Origin: Deferribacter autotrophicus
Lineage (GTDB): Bacteria; Chrysiogenota; Deferribacteres; Deferribacterales; Deferribacteraceae
Direction of reading: 5' to 3'
Length of the DNA: 64,000 bases
NCBI RefSeq assembly: GCF_008362905.1
Contig: NZ_VFJB01000005.1
Location: forward strand, 186,001 to 250,000
The first letter of the stretch is position 1. Every line of letters begins with the position of its first letter. This document shows, piece by piece, positions 9,197 through 17,449 of the stretch. The notes under the pieces were generated by a model. That model saw nothing but the letters and a program-made list of their open reading frames with translations. It made no database searches and was not told where the DNA came from. The position numbers were made by a program, and so were the translations under genes.

Positions 9197-9738
9197 GAGT
9201 ATTCAAAGCGATAGGAAGATGATTATGATAGATGAAATGGGGGAGATGGTATTTAGCTGGAATATAAAAAAAGAAAAATGGTATGATTTTCTCATGATTG
9301 TTAATCATCTTTTGAATGCTTTCAAAGGAAAAGATTATATTAATGCAGTGAGTTTCTTTTTTAATAAGGGGAAGGTTGCTGGCGCCACCCCATTATTTGT
9401 GGAGGAATAGCAATTATATATGTATTATTAGTAGATTACATAGTAAATACAGTGGAAAAACATTTTTCTCATTCTTGTGGCACATCCCGTGCCACTGCGA
9501 GGCAGGTTTCTCAAAAATCGCCATCCATGGCGATTTTTTGGAAACCTGAACCCGAAAAATGTTTTTCCTCTGTATTTCTAAGACGTTATTATGTAAATTT
9601 TGGGGTAACACCAGGAAGGTTGTTCTGTTTTTTGTCAGTGAATATTTGTTGGCGATATTTCTTGGTACCAATGAGTTTTGTTCTAAAAAGGAGTTGGAAG
9701 AAATTAAAATAAAGATAGAAAAAATTGTGAAGGAGTAA
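9189..9738 (+). pseudogene. Small unknown gene between smc and ftsY, split by a family 1 element
   Basis: The 5' part runs from ATG 9189 (overlapping the smc stop) to about 9378; the 3' part runs from 9623 to the TAA at 9736-9738. Between them sits a 236 bp repeat element flanked by an 8 bp duplication GAAGGTTG. Removing the element and one copy of the duplication restores one continuous frame (NKGKV joining VLFFVSEYLLAIF) of 101 codons plus stop. The 3' part ends in a Lys/Glu-rich helix (KKELEEIKIKIEKIVKE). I do not recognise the family. As it stands the first part would be translated as 73 residues ending inside the element. Confidence 0.82.
9379..9614 (+). repeat. Family 1 inverted-repeat element, copy 2, with 8 bp target duplication
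   Basis: 236 bp with inverted ends CTGGCGCCACCCCA and TGGGGTAACACCAG, flanked by direct repeats GAAGGTTG at 9371-9378 and 9615-9622. The internal fold is the same as in the other copies with different bases: outer stem GGAAAAACATTTTTC/GAAAAATGTTTTTCC, hairpin GTGGCAC/GTGCCAC, and hairpin CAGGTTTC/GAAACCTG with core AAAATCGCC/GGCGATTTT. It interrupts the small gene between smc and ftsY. The short ORFs predicted inside are products of the repeat. Confidence 0.92.
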
Positions 9739-9743
9739 AGTAT

Positions 9744-10874
9744 ATGGGCTTTTTTGATATTTTTAAGAAAAAGAAAAAAGATGAAAAAATAGAAGAGGAG
9801 AAAGTTGAAGTTTTAGAAACGGAAGAAGAAGCAAAAGATGATGAGGTAGCAGCGAAAGAAGATTTAAATTCTGAAGAAAAGAAGGAAGTTGTTGTGGAAA
9901 TTGTTTCCGAAACAAATGTTAGACAAGAAGATACTTCAGAAAATGAAGATGAGAAGCAATCTTTTTTTAAACGCTTAAAGGAAGGATTAAGCAAGACTTC
10001 CAATAAACTTGTGGGTGGAATTGAAACCATATTCTTTGGAAAAAAAGAGATAGATGAGGATTTGCTTGAAGAGTTGGAAGAGTTGTTTGTTACTTCCGAT
10101 GTGGGGGTTAATACTACTTTGAAAATTATTGATGAGGTTAGAGATGAAGTTTCGAGAAAAGTTTTAAAAAATCCAGAAGAGTTAAAAAATTCGATAAAAG
10201 ATAAAATCTTTAATATCTTAAGCTTGGATAACTCCTTAAAACAGGTTGATGAAAAGCCTTACGTTATCCTTGTGGTGGGAGTTAACGGTGTAGGTAAAAC
10301 TACAACCATTGCCAAGCTTGCAAAAATGTTTAAGGATGAAGGGTTGAAAACTGTTTTGGCTGCCGGAGATACGTTCAGGGCTGCAGCCATTGATCAGTTG
10401 CAAATCTGGGCTGATAGAGTAGGTGTTCCTGTTATTAAACAGAAAGAAGGCAGTGATCCGGCTGCGGTTATTTATGATGCCGTAGTATCTGCAAAGGCTA
10501 AAGGGTATGATGTGTTGATTGCCGATACTGCTGGAAGATTGCATACAAAGTTTAATCTTATGAATGAACTTAAAAAAATTGTGAGGGTTATTAAAAAGGA
10601 GATGCCTGAAGCTCCACATGAGATTTTGCTCGTTTTAGATGCAACATCCGGGCAAAATGCAGTTAGTCAGGCAAAGATTTTTAGTGAGGCTGTAGGGGTT
10701 ACAGGTATAGTACTTACAAAACTTGATGGGACTGCAAAAGGTGGAGTGATTGTAGGGATTGTGGATGAGTTAAAAATACCTGTGAAGTTTATCGGATTTG
10801 GTGAAAAGATGGATGATTTAAAGCCTTTTGATGCTAAAACTTTTGTGGATGCTCTTTTTGAGACTGAGTGGTAG
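9744..10874 (+). CDS. ftsY: Signal recognition particle receptor FtsY
   Basis: 376 residues. The N-terminal ~75 residues are highly charged (Lys/Glu-rich A domain, weak membrane association), followed by the four-helix N domain and the SRP-type GTPase domain. G motifs: GVNGVGKTTTIAKLA (P-loop), DTFRAAAIDQL, DTAGRLHTKFNLMNEL and TKLDGTAKGG, closing with GFGEKMDDLKPFD. FtsY docks the ribosome-SRP complex at the membrane for co-translational insertion. It starts 5 nt after the stop of the disrupted small gene, preceded by AAGGAG. The smc-(x)-ftsY order is a common bacterial arrangement. Confidence 0.96.
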   Translation: MGFFDIFKKKKKDEKIEEEKVEVLETEEEAKDDEVAAKEDLNSEEKKEVVVEIVSETNVRQEDTSENEDEKQSFFKRLKEGLSKTSNKLVGGIETIFFGKKEIDEDLLEELEELFVTSDVGVNTTLKIIDEVRDEVSRKVLKNPEELKNSIKDKIFNILSLDNSLKQVDEKPYVILVVGVNGVGKTTTIAKLAKMFKDEGLKTVLAAGDTFRAAAIDQLQIWADRVGVPVIKQKEGSDPAAVIYDAVVSAKAKGYDVLIADTAGRLHTKFNLMNELKKIVRVIKKEMPEAPHEILLVLDATSGQNAVSQAKIFSEAVGVTGIVLTKLDGTAKGGVIVGIVDELKIPVKFIGFGEKMDDLKPFDAKTFVDALFETEW

Positions 10875-10876
10875 GA

Positions 10877-10911
10877 GTTCAATGTTCAAAGTTCAAGGTT
10901 CAATGTTTAGG
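10877..10911. repeat. Short degenerate GTTCAA direct repeats
   Basis: Between ftsY and the next gene the sequence repeats variants of GTTCAATGTT/GTTCAAAGTT/GTTCAAGGTT three to four times. It is a low-complexity array with no visible coding or structural role. Confidence 0.6.
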
Positions 10912-10923
10912 TGTGGTTGAAAA

Positions 10924-11736
10924 ATGAGGTATATTTCTAATTTTGATGGACAGATTGATAAAGAGAGCTTTAATTGGTTGTACAAAAGGAGTGTGAATTC
11001 TATTTATCCGCCCATTATTGCAAGAGTTGATAATAGATTTTACCAGTTAAATAATTTTGATTATGATGGTGACGATGTTTTTCTTGAAAATTTTGAGTCT
11101 TATGAGAGTGTTGTAAATTTTTCTACATCCTTGTATTCGAATATAAATTTGGTTGAGTTAGCTAATATTTTGGAAGTTGCGGAAAATTTTAAGTGTAATA
11201 TTGATAAGGTTAAAGTTTTTCAAGAAAGAGGGGTAAAGGGTAAAAAAAATTTTGAAGCATTAAAGAATATTTTGAATATGCCTGATAAATTTAAAAGTTA
11301 TATCGTCGATAAAAACATAACTCTAAAATACATATCATTGTTTTTAAGGTTGAAGCAGAATTTGAAAGATATTGTTTTGGATTATATTGAAAAAGAGACT
11401 CCTTCTGTTGGAGATTTTAGAAAACTGCTTAATTTTTTGTATGACTATTCGAGACTTATTAATATTGATTTTTATGATAAAGAGTATTTTGAAAGGATTA
11501 AAAGAGAAAAGAATAAACAGCTTTTTGATGTTTTGGTTGCTTTTGATGAATTACAAAAACAGTTTGGTAAAAATGTGAAAATAATATCTAAATCAAATTT
11601 TGAAACATGCGATTTCGAGTTGAATGTGAGATTTTCAAACACTGATGAGCTTTTTATGGAGATAGAAAAAATAAAAGAAAATAAGGATAAAATCGAAGAA
11701 TTTTTTGAAGAATTAAAAGATTATGATTTATGTTGA
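10924..11736 (+). CDS. Hypothetical protein cotranscribed with an Spl-like radical SAM gene
   Basis: 270 residues, soluble, rich in Lys, Asp, Glu and Phe; no signal peptide or membrane segment. The middle (about residues 75-165, from NLVELANILEVAENF to LKDIVLDYIEKE) is helical. Its rhythm recalls the helix-turn-helix part of ParB-like proteins, in which an ELA..LE segment is followed by a KNFEALKNILNMP stretch, but this is only a weak visual resemblance. The C-terminus is a charged coiled coil. It overlaps the following radical SAM gene by 14 nt, so the products probably act together. Function unknown. Confidence 0.7.
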   Translation: MRYISNFDGQIDKESFNWLYKRSVNSIYPPIIARVDNRFYQLNNFDYDGDDVFLENFESYESVVNFSTSLYSNINLVELANILEVAENFKCNIDKVKVFQERGVKGKKNFEALKNILNMPDKFKSYIVDKNITLKYISLFLRLKQNLKDIVLDYIEKETPSVGDFRKLLNFLYDYSRLINIDFYDKEYFERIKREKNKQLFDVLVAFDELQKQFGKNVKIISKSNFETCDFELNVRFSNTDELFMEIEKIKENKDKIEEFFEELKDYDLC

Positions 11737-12754
11737 TAAAGCTTCTTTAAATTCAATACCTGTAAAGATTATCGAGAAGAAAGGTATCCCTTTTGAGGTT
11801 ATTTCTGAGAACGATTATAGTGAAATTGAGGATAAAAAGAGTAATATCCTTATTACGAGTAGCTTAAATAAGTTTGTACATCCTTGTCCGGCAACAAAAA
11901 ATTATAGATGTTGCAATTATCAGGTGGTTGATGCCATTGAAGGTTGTCCATATGACTGCAAATATTGTATTTTGCAGGTGTATCTCAATCACGAATACAT
12001 CAAAATATATTCCGATCTTGAGGTTATTAAAAAGGAAATTTTAGAACTAAATAGCAGGGGTAGATTTAGGCTTGGCACTGGAGAATTGTCAGATAGTTTG
12101 GCTCTTGACAATATTTTTGAGTTTTCAAAATTTTATGCTGATATTGTGAATAATCTTGAAAATATACAGTTTGAGTTTAAAACAAAATCAAAAAATATTG
12201 AAAACTTATTAAATTTAAACCCTAAAAATATTGTAGTATCCTGGAGCCTAAATCCTGATTTTATTGTAGAAAAAGAAGAGATTAGAGCTGCCCCCCTTTC
12301 TGAAAGGATAAATGCAGCAAAGATGTGTGCAGAAGCAGGTTTTAAAGTGTCTTTTCATTTTGATCCTTTAATCTATTATGAGAATTTTGAAAAAGGGTAT
12401 TCGGATGTGATTGAGATGCTTTTTGAAAATATACCTGAAAAATCAGTGGAATTTATTAGTGTTTCTACTTTTAGATTTATTCCTGAGTTGTATGAAAGGG
12501 TTAGAGAAAAATTTGGTGAGACAATACTTTTTGAAAACAATTTTATTGTAGCCGGTGATGGTAAGATGAGGTATTTTAAGGGGTTAAGAGTTAATATGTT
12601 GAGATTTGTCATAGAAAAGATTAGAAGTTATTGGAAAGATGTTTTTATATATTTTTGTATGGAACAAAAAGAGATATGGGATAAGCTGATGAATTTTGAT
12701 CCTGGTGAGAGGGAGCAGTTCGAAAAAAATTTTCCGTGGTATTGCTGTAGTTAG
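11723..12754 (+). CDS. Spore photoproduct lyase-like radical SAM protein
   Basis: 343 residues. The radical-SAM cluster motif Cx3Cx2C occurs as GCPYDCKYC (about residues 75-82), preceded by NYRCCNYQVVDAIEG, as in the SplB/SPL-like family. Later segments FRLGTGELSDSLALD, FEFKTKSKN and NIVVSWSLNP are also typical of this family. True SPL repairs thymine spore photoproduct in spore formers. This organism shows no sporulation genes here apart from the widespread SpoIID domain, so the protein is more likely an SPL-like paralogue with a different substrate. The start overlaps the upstream gene. Confidence 0.85.
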   Translation: MIYVDKASLNSIPVKIIEKKGIPFEVISENDYSEIEDKKSNILITSSLNKFVHPCPATKNYRCCNYQVVDAIEGCPYDCKYCILQVYLNHEYIKIYSDLEVIKKEILELNSRGRFRLGTGELSDSLALDNIFEFSKFYADIVNNLENIQFEFKTKSKNIENLLNLNPKNIVVSWSLNPDFIVEKEEIRAAPLSERINAAKMCAEAGFKVSFHFDPLIYYENFEKGYSDVIEMLFENIPEKSVEFISVSTFRFIPELYERVREKFGETILFENNFIVAGDGKMRYFKGLRVNMLRFVIEKIRSYWKDVFIYFCMEQKEIWDKLMNFDPGEREQFEKNFPWYCCS

Positions 12755-12770
12755 CATTCTTTTGGCTAGC

Positions 12771-13120
12771 TAATTAGTTCTCACTGAAAAAGTGAGAACT
12801 AATTAATAAATAAAATTTTTATAATTTTAATAAATTTTAAATTAGTTCCTAGCAAATAGTTAAAGAAGAATGACACACATATGAAGACATGAATAAGGCA
12901 CAATATTATAATTTCCATCCCCTAAATTAGTTTTCTTTTAAAAACTAATTTACTAAAAATAATTATTTACAGTCTTATCCTATTTTTAGGGGGATATAAA
13001 GGGGGGTACCCCTTTTATGTCCTGTAAAAAATATTCAAAAACTGGGGAGAATTTTTATGGTAAAATTGAAATGAATCAATTATTATAAATTAGTTGCCAC
13101 TTTTTTAGTGGCAACTAATT
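12771..13120. repeat. Family 2 hairpin-bounded repeat, copy 1
   Basis: About 350 bp of AT-rich non-coding DNA. The left boundary is a hairpin with arms TAATTAGTTCTCACT / AGTGAGAACTAATTA (12771-12805). The right boundary is a related hairpin with arms AATTAGTTGCCACT / AGTGGCAACTAATT (13088-13120). A third internal hairpin has arms AAATTAGTTTT / AAAACTAATTT (about 12923-12952). No ORF is credible. It follows the Spl-like gene and could also end its transcript. Similar copies are at 24385 and 61915. Confidence 0.85.
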
Positions 13121-13192
13121 ATAAGCAATAATGTAACTCCCTCGTGTTTTTGCTTGATTTTGCAAAAAAGTGATTGAAACGTAAAGGCGGCT

Positions 13193-13224
13193 ATTGCGAG
13201 GAGTGAGTGCCTCAATAGGAGTCT
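13193..13224. repeat. Degenerate GC-richer repeat remnant (ATTGCGAGGAG... type)
   Basis: In the 200 bp between the family 2 repeat and the ROK gene a stretch starting ATTGCGAGGAGTGAGT is less AT-rich than its surroundings. It resembles the short ATTGCGAGGAGC-type intergenic repeats found scattered in many bacterial genomes. Assignment is by appearance only. Confidence 0.35.
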
Positions 13225-13320
13225 TACTGTTTGTTATTAAATTGAATATTTATTAATATCGAAATCTTACATCGAGGTGCTCGAAACAGAGTAATCTTTT
13301 TGTTTGAAAGGAGTTTCTCA

Positions 13321-14238
13321 GTGACAACTGCTGTAAGAGGTGAAGTTGCTGTATTTGACATTGGGGGTACAAATACTAAATTTGCTGTTTTTAACAGTAA
13401 AAGAGAAATTTTATCTAAAGAAGTTGTCAAAACACCATCAAGTTATGATGAGTTGTTATCATTGATTCGTGAAAAAAAAATAAATAGAGTGGATGTGGTT
13501 GTTTTAGGTTTGCCGGCTGTAATTGATTACAGCAATTATAAAGTTATTTATGCACCAAATATTGATTATCTCACAAATAAAGATTTGGTGAGAGATTTAA
13601 ACTTGGAAAATGTCTTGATTGAAAATGATGCCAATCTTGCTGCTCTTGGCGAATATCATACTTTTTGGAAAGATAGTTCAAGTATGCTTATGGTTACCAT
13701 TGGTACGGGAGTCGGAGGCGGTTTAATACTTGACGGTAAACTATTGAAATCAAAATTTTCAGTGGCTGAGATAGGGCATATAAATGTTGAAAATGATGGA
13801 AGAGTTTGCGGATGTGGTAACAGAGGATGTTTAGAGGCATATTGTGGCAAAAAGGGGATTCTTACAACCTATGAGATTTTGGGGGGTGCAAAATATAATT
13901 CAATAAATAAGATTTATGCCGAAGCTAAGCAGGGAAAGCTTATAGCTTCATTAACATTTAGACAATTCGCTCACTATCTGTCAATAGGTTTGGTATCTGC
14001 TTTGAATGTTGTTTATGTGGAAAATATTGTTATTGGTGGCGGAATTTCCCATTTTGGAGATATATTTTTCAAAGATTTAATAAAATTTTTTAATTCAAAA
14101 ATATACCCACCGTATAAAAAAAGTGTTATAATAAGTATTGCTAATCTTAAAAATGACGCGGCCCTTTTTGGAGGATTCTATTATGCTAAAGAAAGTAATT
14201 TTCTTCTTGATAATAATAGCACTAATCATTCCAAATAA
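13321..14238 (+). CDS. ROK-family sugar kinase (glucokinase-like)
   Basis: 305 residues from GTG 13321, chosen because AAGGAG lies 7 nt upstream; a TTG at 13300 has no such site. N-terminal phosphate loop DIGGTNTKFAVF (residues ~13-24), catalytic segment ENDANLAALGEY, second phosphate motif GTGVGGGLILDG, and the ROK zinc motif with His in EIGHINVE and three cysteines in CGCGNRGCLEAYCG. ROK kinases phosphorylate glucose, mannose, fructose or N-acetyl sugars; the exact substrate cannot be read here. The C-terminus overlaps the FecR-domain gene by 56 nt, so they are translationally linked. Confidence 0.9.
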   Translation: MTTAVRGEVAVFDIGGTNTKFAVFNSKREILSKEVVKTPSSYDELLSLIREKKINRVDVVVLGLPAVIDYSNYKVIYAPNIDYLTNKDLVRDLNLENVLIENDANLAALGEYHTFWKDSSSMLMVTIGTGVGGGLILDGKLLKSKFSVAEIGHINVENDGRVCGCGNRGCLEAYCGKKGILTTYEILGGAKYNSINKIYAEAKQGKLIASLTFRQFAHYLSIGLVSALNVVYVENIVIGGGISHFGDIFFKDLIKFFNSKIYPPYKKSVIISIANLKNDAALFGGFYYAKESNFLLDNNSTNHSK

Positions 14239-15205
14239 TTATGCTGCCATTAAAATATATTTTGGAAAAATTACCGAGATAAAAGGGACGCCATTAGTTA
14301 ACGGTAAAAGAGCTAAAAAACGAAAAAAGGTATATGTGGGTGATAAGATTGTTACCGATTCCAAATCGTCTTTATCAATTATTATGAAAAACAAGACGGT
14401 TTTCGTTATTTCTCCTGATAGTGAGGTTATCCTTAAAAAGACTGATAGGCGTAATGGTAATACAGAAATTGAACTGAAAAAAGGAAGTGTTAGATCTGTA
14501 GTGGCAAAGTTAAAGCCTAGGGATAGGTATTCCATTATTTCGGCTGGTGCTGTGGCTGGGGTAAAGGGGACTGAGTTTATTGCATTTTCAAACAGCGAGG
14601 CTCTATGTGTATTTACTGATGAAGGTGTGGTAAACATTTTAACGGATAACGGTTCAGTGGACACTAGAAAGGGAGAGATGACGCAAGCTTCAAAAGGGAT
14701 TATGCCTCTTGAGCCTGTAAACTTTGAGAAAGATGAAAAACTCAAAGAGATGTTTCAGACATTATTGTCGATTACGGATTTTAAATTGCCTGATGAATTA
14801 GAAAAGAGTAAGAGGTTGCCCGATATTATTGCTAGATGGAATATAAATTATGCCAACTATTTAGCTGATAGTAAAAAGTATAATGAGGCTTTGAAATCAT
14901 TGGATTATGCATATTTATTTGCAAAATCACCTGATTTTAAGGCAGAGGCATTATATAAAAAATCGATAATTAAGTCGAAATTTTTTAATGATTTAAGCTC
15001 TGCTGAGAAACATTTATTAGATATTTTAGTGAGTTACAAAGATACAATCTATTATGAATATGCTGTATTTCAAATAGGATTTATTGCCTATGAACAGAAA
15101 GATTACGAAAAGTGTAAAGAGTATTTTAATAAGTATAAAAAAGAATTTCCAGAGGGTCGTTTTAACTCAACTGTGGACGTGATACTGAATTTGATCCCTA
15201 ATTAA
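14183..15205 (+). CDS. Exported FecR-domain protein with TPR-like repeats
   Basis: 340 residues from ATG 14183, with GGAGG 8 nt upstream; an earlier in-frame start at 14138 would bury the signal peptide. A hydrophobic signal peptide (VIFFLIIIALIIPNNYAA) is followed by a FecR beta domain (residues ~20-150: GKITEIKGTPLVNGKRA, VYVGDKIVTDSKSSL, AVAGVKGTEFIAF). The C-terminal half is helical with TPR-like repeats (YNEALKSLDYAYLFAK, YEKCKEYFNKYKKEFPEGRF). It is followed 31 nt later by a CHASE2 adenylate cyclase. FecR plus CHASE2-cyclase is a recurrent gene pair, suggesting that the FecR protein is its periplasmic partner. That coupling is inference. Confidence 0.85.
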   Translation: MLKKVIFFLIIIALIIPNNYAAIKIYFGKITEIKGTPLVNGKRAKKRKKVYVGDKIVTDSKSSLSIIMKNKTVFVISPDSEVILKKTDRRNGNTEIELKKGSVRSVVAKLKPRDRYSIISAGAVAGVKGTEFIAFSNSEALCVFTDEGVVNILTDNGSVDTRKGEMTQASKGIMPLEPVNFEKDEKLKEMFQTLLSITDFKLPDELEKSKRLPDIIARWNINYANYLADSKKYNEALKSLDYAYLFAKSPDFKAEALYKKSIIKSKFFNDLSSAEKHLLDILVSYKDTIYYEYAVFQIGFIAYEQKDYEKCKEYFNKYKKEFPEGRFNSTVDVILNLIPN

Positions 15206-15236
15206 GAAGTTAATTATACTATAATTAAAGAGAAAA

Positions 15237-17327
15237 ATGTTGAAAAAAATCGTTTATTTTTTAATAGCCATTGCTGTTTCACTGTTTATTTATTTTCTCT
15301 ATTATAATCAATATGACTTTCTGAATAGTATAGATACAAAGTTGCAGGACAGTAAGTTCAGACTTAGATATTTTAAAAAAGCATCTGATAAAGTAGTGCT
15401 AGTTGCCATCGATGGTAAAAGTATAGATAAGTATGGCAGATGGCCCTGGGATAGAAAACTATTTGCGAAGTTGATTGATAAATTAAACGACTATGGTGTG
15501 AAAACCATTGCTCTGGATGTTGTGTTTTCCGAACCATCCAATCCTGACTCAGATGCTGCCTTATCAAAAGCAATCTATCGAGAGCAGAATGTAATTTTGG
15601 GCTATTTCTTTAGAGACACCATTAGTGAAGAAGAAGCTGAAGCCGCTATGGAAAGGTTGCCTGATTTTTCAATTGAAAATATAAACTTGCTTGAAGAAGT
15701 GGATAAATTGCCTATTCTGTCTTTTCGAAGTGCCGAAACCAATATTGATGAAATTGCAGAAGGAGCTTATTCAAAGGGATTTTTCTCCGTTTTTCCTGAT
15801 AGGGATGGAATTTTAAGAAGAGTTCATCTTGTGGCCGATTTTAATGGTTTTATTATGCCCTCTTTGGCACTTTCTGCTTTGTCTCATTATCTTGATGAGG
15901 AGATAACACTTTATGTGGACAGATACGGTATAAATAGGTTGCTTTTGGGAAAAGAACTTATTCCTGTGGATATGGATGGAAGTATTCCTGTAAATTTTTA
16001 CGGGACAAAGGGGACCATAACTACCATTTCGGCGGCTGATATCCTTGAAGGAAAAGTTGATAGTAATTTGCTAAAGAATAAATTGATTTTTCTTGGAATA
16101 ACAGAAATTGGTGTGGGTGATTATCAGGCTACTCCTGTTGATTCTAGCTTTCCAGGTACAGAGATTCACTGCACATTTGCATCAAATGTTTTACAAAATT
16201 TCTTTCTGATTAAAGATAGTAAGACTGTAATAATGGATATTGCGACAATTTTTCTTTTACCGTTGATTGTCGCTGTTATTTCCGTTTTGTTTCGAAGAGG
16301 GATATACTCTTTTGTGACTACATTATTTTTTTCGTTAGCTTATTTTTATTTTAATTTTAAAATGTTTGATGTTTATAATTTTCAACTTTCCACAATCTAT
16401 CCTTTTTCATCTGTAATGTTATCTTTTATTCTTATTGAAATTTATAAGAATTTTGTAGTGGAGCAGAAAAGCAAGTATCTTAAAAAGGCTTTTAGTAGCT
16501 ATATTTCTGAAGATCTCGTTGAAGAGATTTTGCAAAATCCTGATAGATTGAAATTGGGAGGTGAAAAAAGAGATATTACAGTTCTTTTTTCAGATATTAG
16601 AGGTTTTACAAGCATTTCAGAAGAGTTGGATCCTGAGTCGCTTGTTAGCCTTTTAAATTCTTTTTTGGGACCAGCTACTGAGATTATACTTAAAAATAGA
16701 GGTATGCTTGATAAATACATAGGTGATGCAATCATGGCAATTTTTAATGCTCCGGTAAACCTTAAAAATCACAGAGATATGGCGGTAAAATCGTCTATGG
16801 AAATTGTATCACTTCTAGATAGGCTTAATGATGATTTTGTTAAAAAAGGGTGGCCTAAACTTGATATTAGCGTAGGGATAAATAGTGGAGATGCAGTTGT
16901 GGGAAATCTTGGCACTGAGCGGCGCTTTGACTATACTGCAATTGGGGATACCGTAAATCTAGCAAGTAGATTGGAAGGGCTCAATAAATATTATGGCACT
17001 AAAATATTAATTTCAGAATTTACTAAAGCAGGATTAAATGAAGACTTTCCTTTGAGACTTGTGGATACTGTAAGAGTTAAAGGGAAAAATAAACCTGTTG
17101 ATATTTTTGAGGTAGTTGTGAGGAAAGTTGATGATGAGTTTTTCAAACTTTATGAGGAAGGCTTGGCATATTACAGAGAGTTCAATTTTGAGCAAGCAAG
17201 AAAAAGGTTTGAGATACTTGCTGAAAGATACCAGGATTATTTAGCTGAAGTTTACTTGGAGCGTATGGCTAGTTTTAAGGGCGCTAAGGAAGAATTTGAT
17301 TATATAACAACGTTTTATAAAAAGTAA
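15237..17327 (+). CDS. CHASE2-domain class III adenylate/guanylate cyclase
   Basis: 696 residues: an N-terminal membrane helix (residues 3-22), a periplasmic CHASE2 sensor domain (about 25-320), further membrane helices (about 328-400), then a class III cyclase domain (about 440-620). Catalytic features are present: FSDIRGFTS (first metal Asp), KYIGDAIMAIFNAP (second metal Asp), IGDTVNLASRLEG (Asn/Arg of the active site). A short helical TPR-like tail follows. It would make cAMP or cGMP in response to a periplasmic signal. The start at 15237 is 31 nt after the FecR gene, probably the same operon. No cNMP receptor is visible in the window. Confidence 0.93.
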   Translation: MLKKIVYFLIAIAVSLFIYFLYYNQYDFLNSIDTKLQDSKFRLRYFKKASDKVVLVAIDGKSIDKYGRWPWDRKLFAKLIDKLNDYGVKTIALDVVFSEPSNPDSDAALSKAIYREQNVILGYFFRDTISEEEAEAAMERLPDFSIENINLLEEVDKLPILSFRSAETNIDEIAEGAYSKGFFSVFPDRDGILRRVHLVADFNGFIMPSLALSALSHYLDEEITLYVDRYGINRLLLGKELIPVDMDGSIPVNFYGTKGTITTISAADILEGKVDSNLLKNKLIFLGITEIGVGDYQATPVDSSFPGTEIHCTFASNVLQNFFLIKDSKTVIMDIATIFLLPLIVAVISVLFRRGIYSFVTTLFFSLAYFYFNFKMFDVYNFQLSTIYPFSSVMLSFILIEIYKNFVVEQKSKYLKKAFSSYISEDLVEEILQNPDRLKLGGEKRDITVLFSDIRGFTSISEELDPESLVSLLNSFLGPATEIILKNRGMLDKYIGDAIMAIFNAPVNLKNHRDMAVKSSMEIVSLLDRLNDDFVKKGWPKLDISVGINSGDAVVGNLGTERRFDYTAIGDTVNLASRLEGLNKYYGTKILISEFTKAGLNEDFPLRLVDTVRVKGKNKPVDIFEVVVRKVDDEFFKLYEEGLAYYREFNFEQARKRFEILAERYQDYLAEVYLERMASFKGAKEEFDYITTFYKK

Positions 17328-17413
17328 TGAAGCGTTGTCAAGTAATGAACTAATTTTCATTGTATATTCACTGTTTACAGTAAAATAAAAATACTTTTAC
17401 TATAAAATAATTG

Positions 17414-17442
17414 TTGACATTTTTTAGTTAAAGTGCTATTCC
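17414..17442 (+). promoter_or_regulatory. Sigma-70-type promoter of the formate dehydrogenase operon
   Basis: TTGACA at 17414-17419, a 17 nt spacer, and an extended -10 TG-C-TATTCC (17434-17442). The start codon at 17450 is only 7 nt beyond the -10 box and lacks a ribosome-binding site, so the transcript may be leaderless. Confidence 0.6.
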
Positions 17443-17449
17443 GTTTTGC

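Noticed and set aside
9379-9614. CRISPR-like repeats in the structured intergenic elements
   Set aside because: Copies are single and far apart, with no regular spacer arrangement or cas genes in the window.
9414-9712. ORFs of 85-86 residues on both strands within the smc-ftsY gap
   Set aside because: They are produced by the inverted repeats of family 1 copy 2; translations mirror each other and match no protein pattern.
11723-12754. Evidence for sporulation from Spl-like and SpoIID genes
   Set aside because: Both families are common in non-sporulating bacteria, and no other sporulation genes are visible.
14239-14745. 168-residue minus-strand ORF over the FecR-domain gene
   Set aside because: Ser/Pro/Phe-rich shadow of a clearly coding + strand gene.
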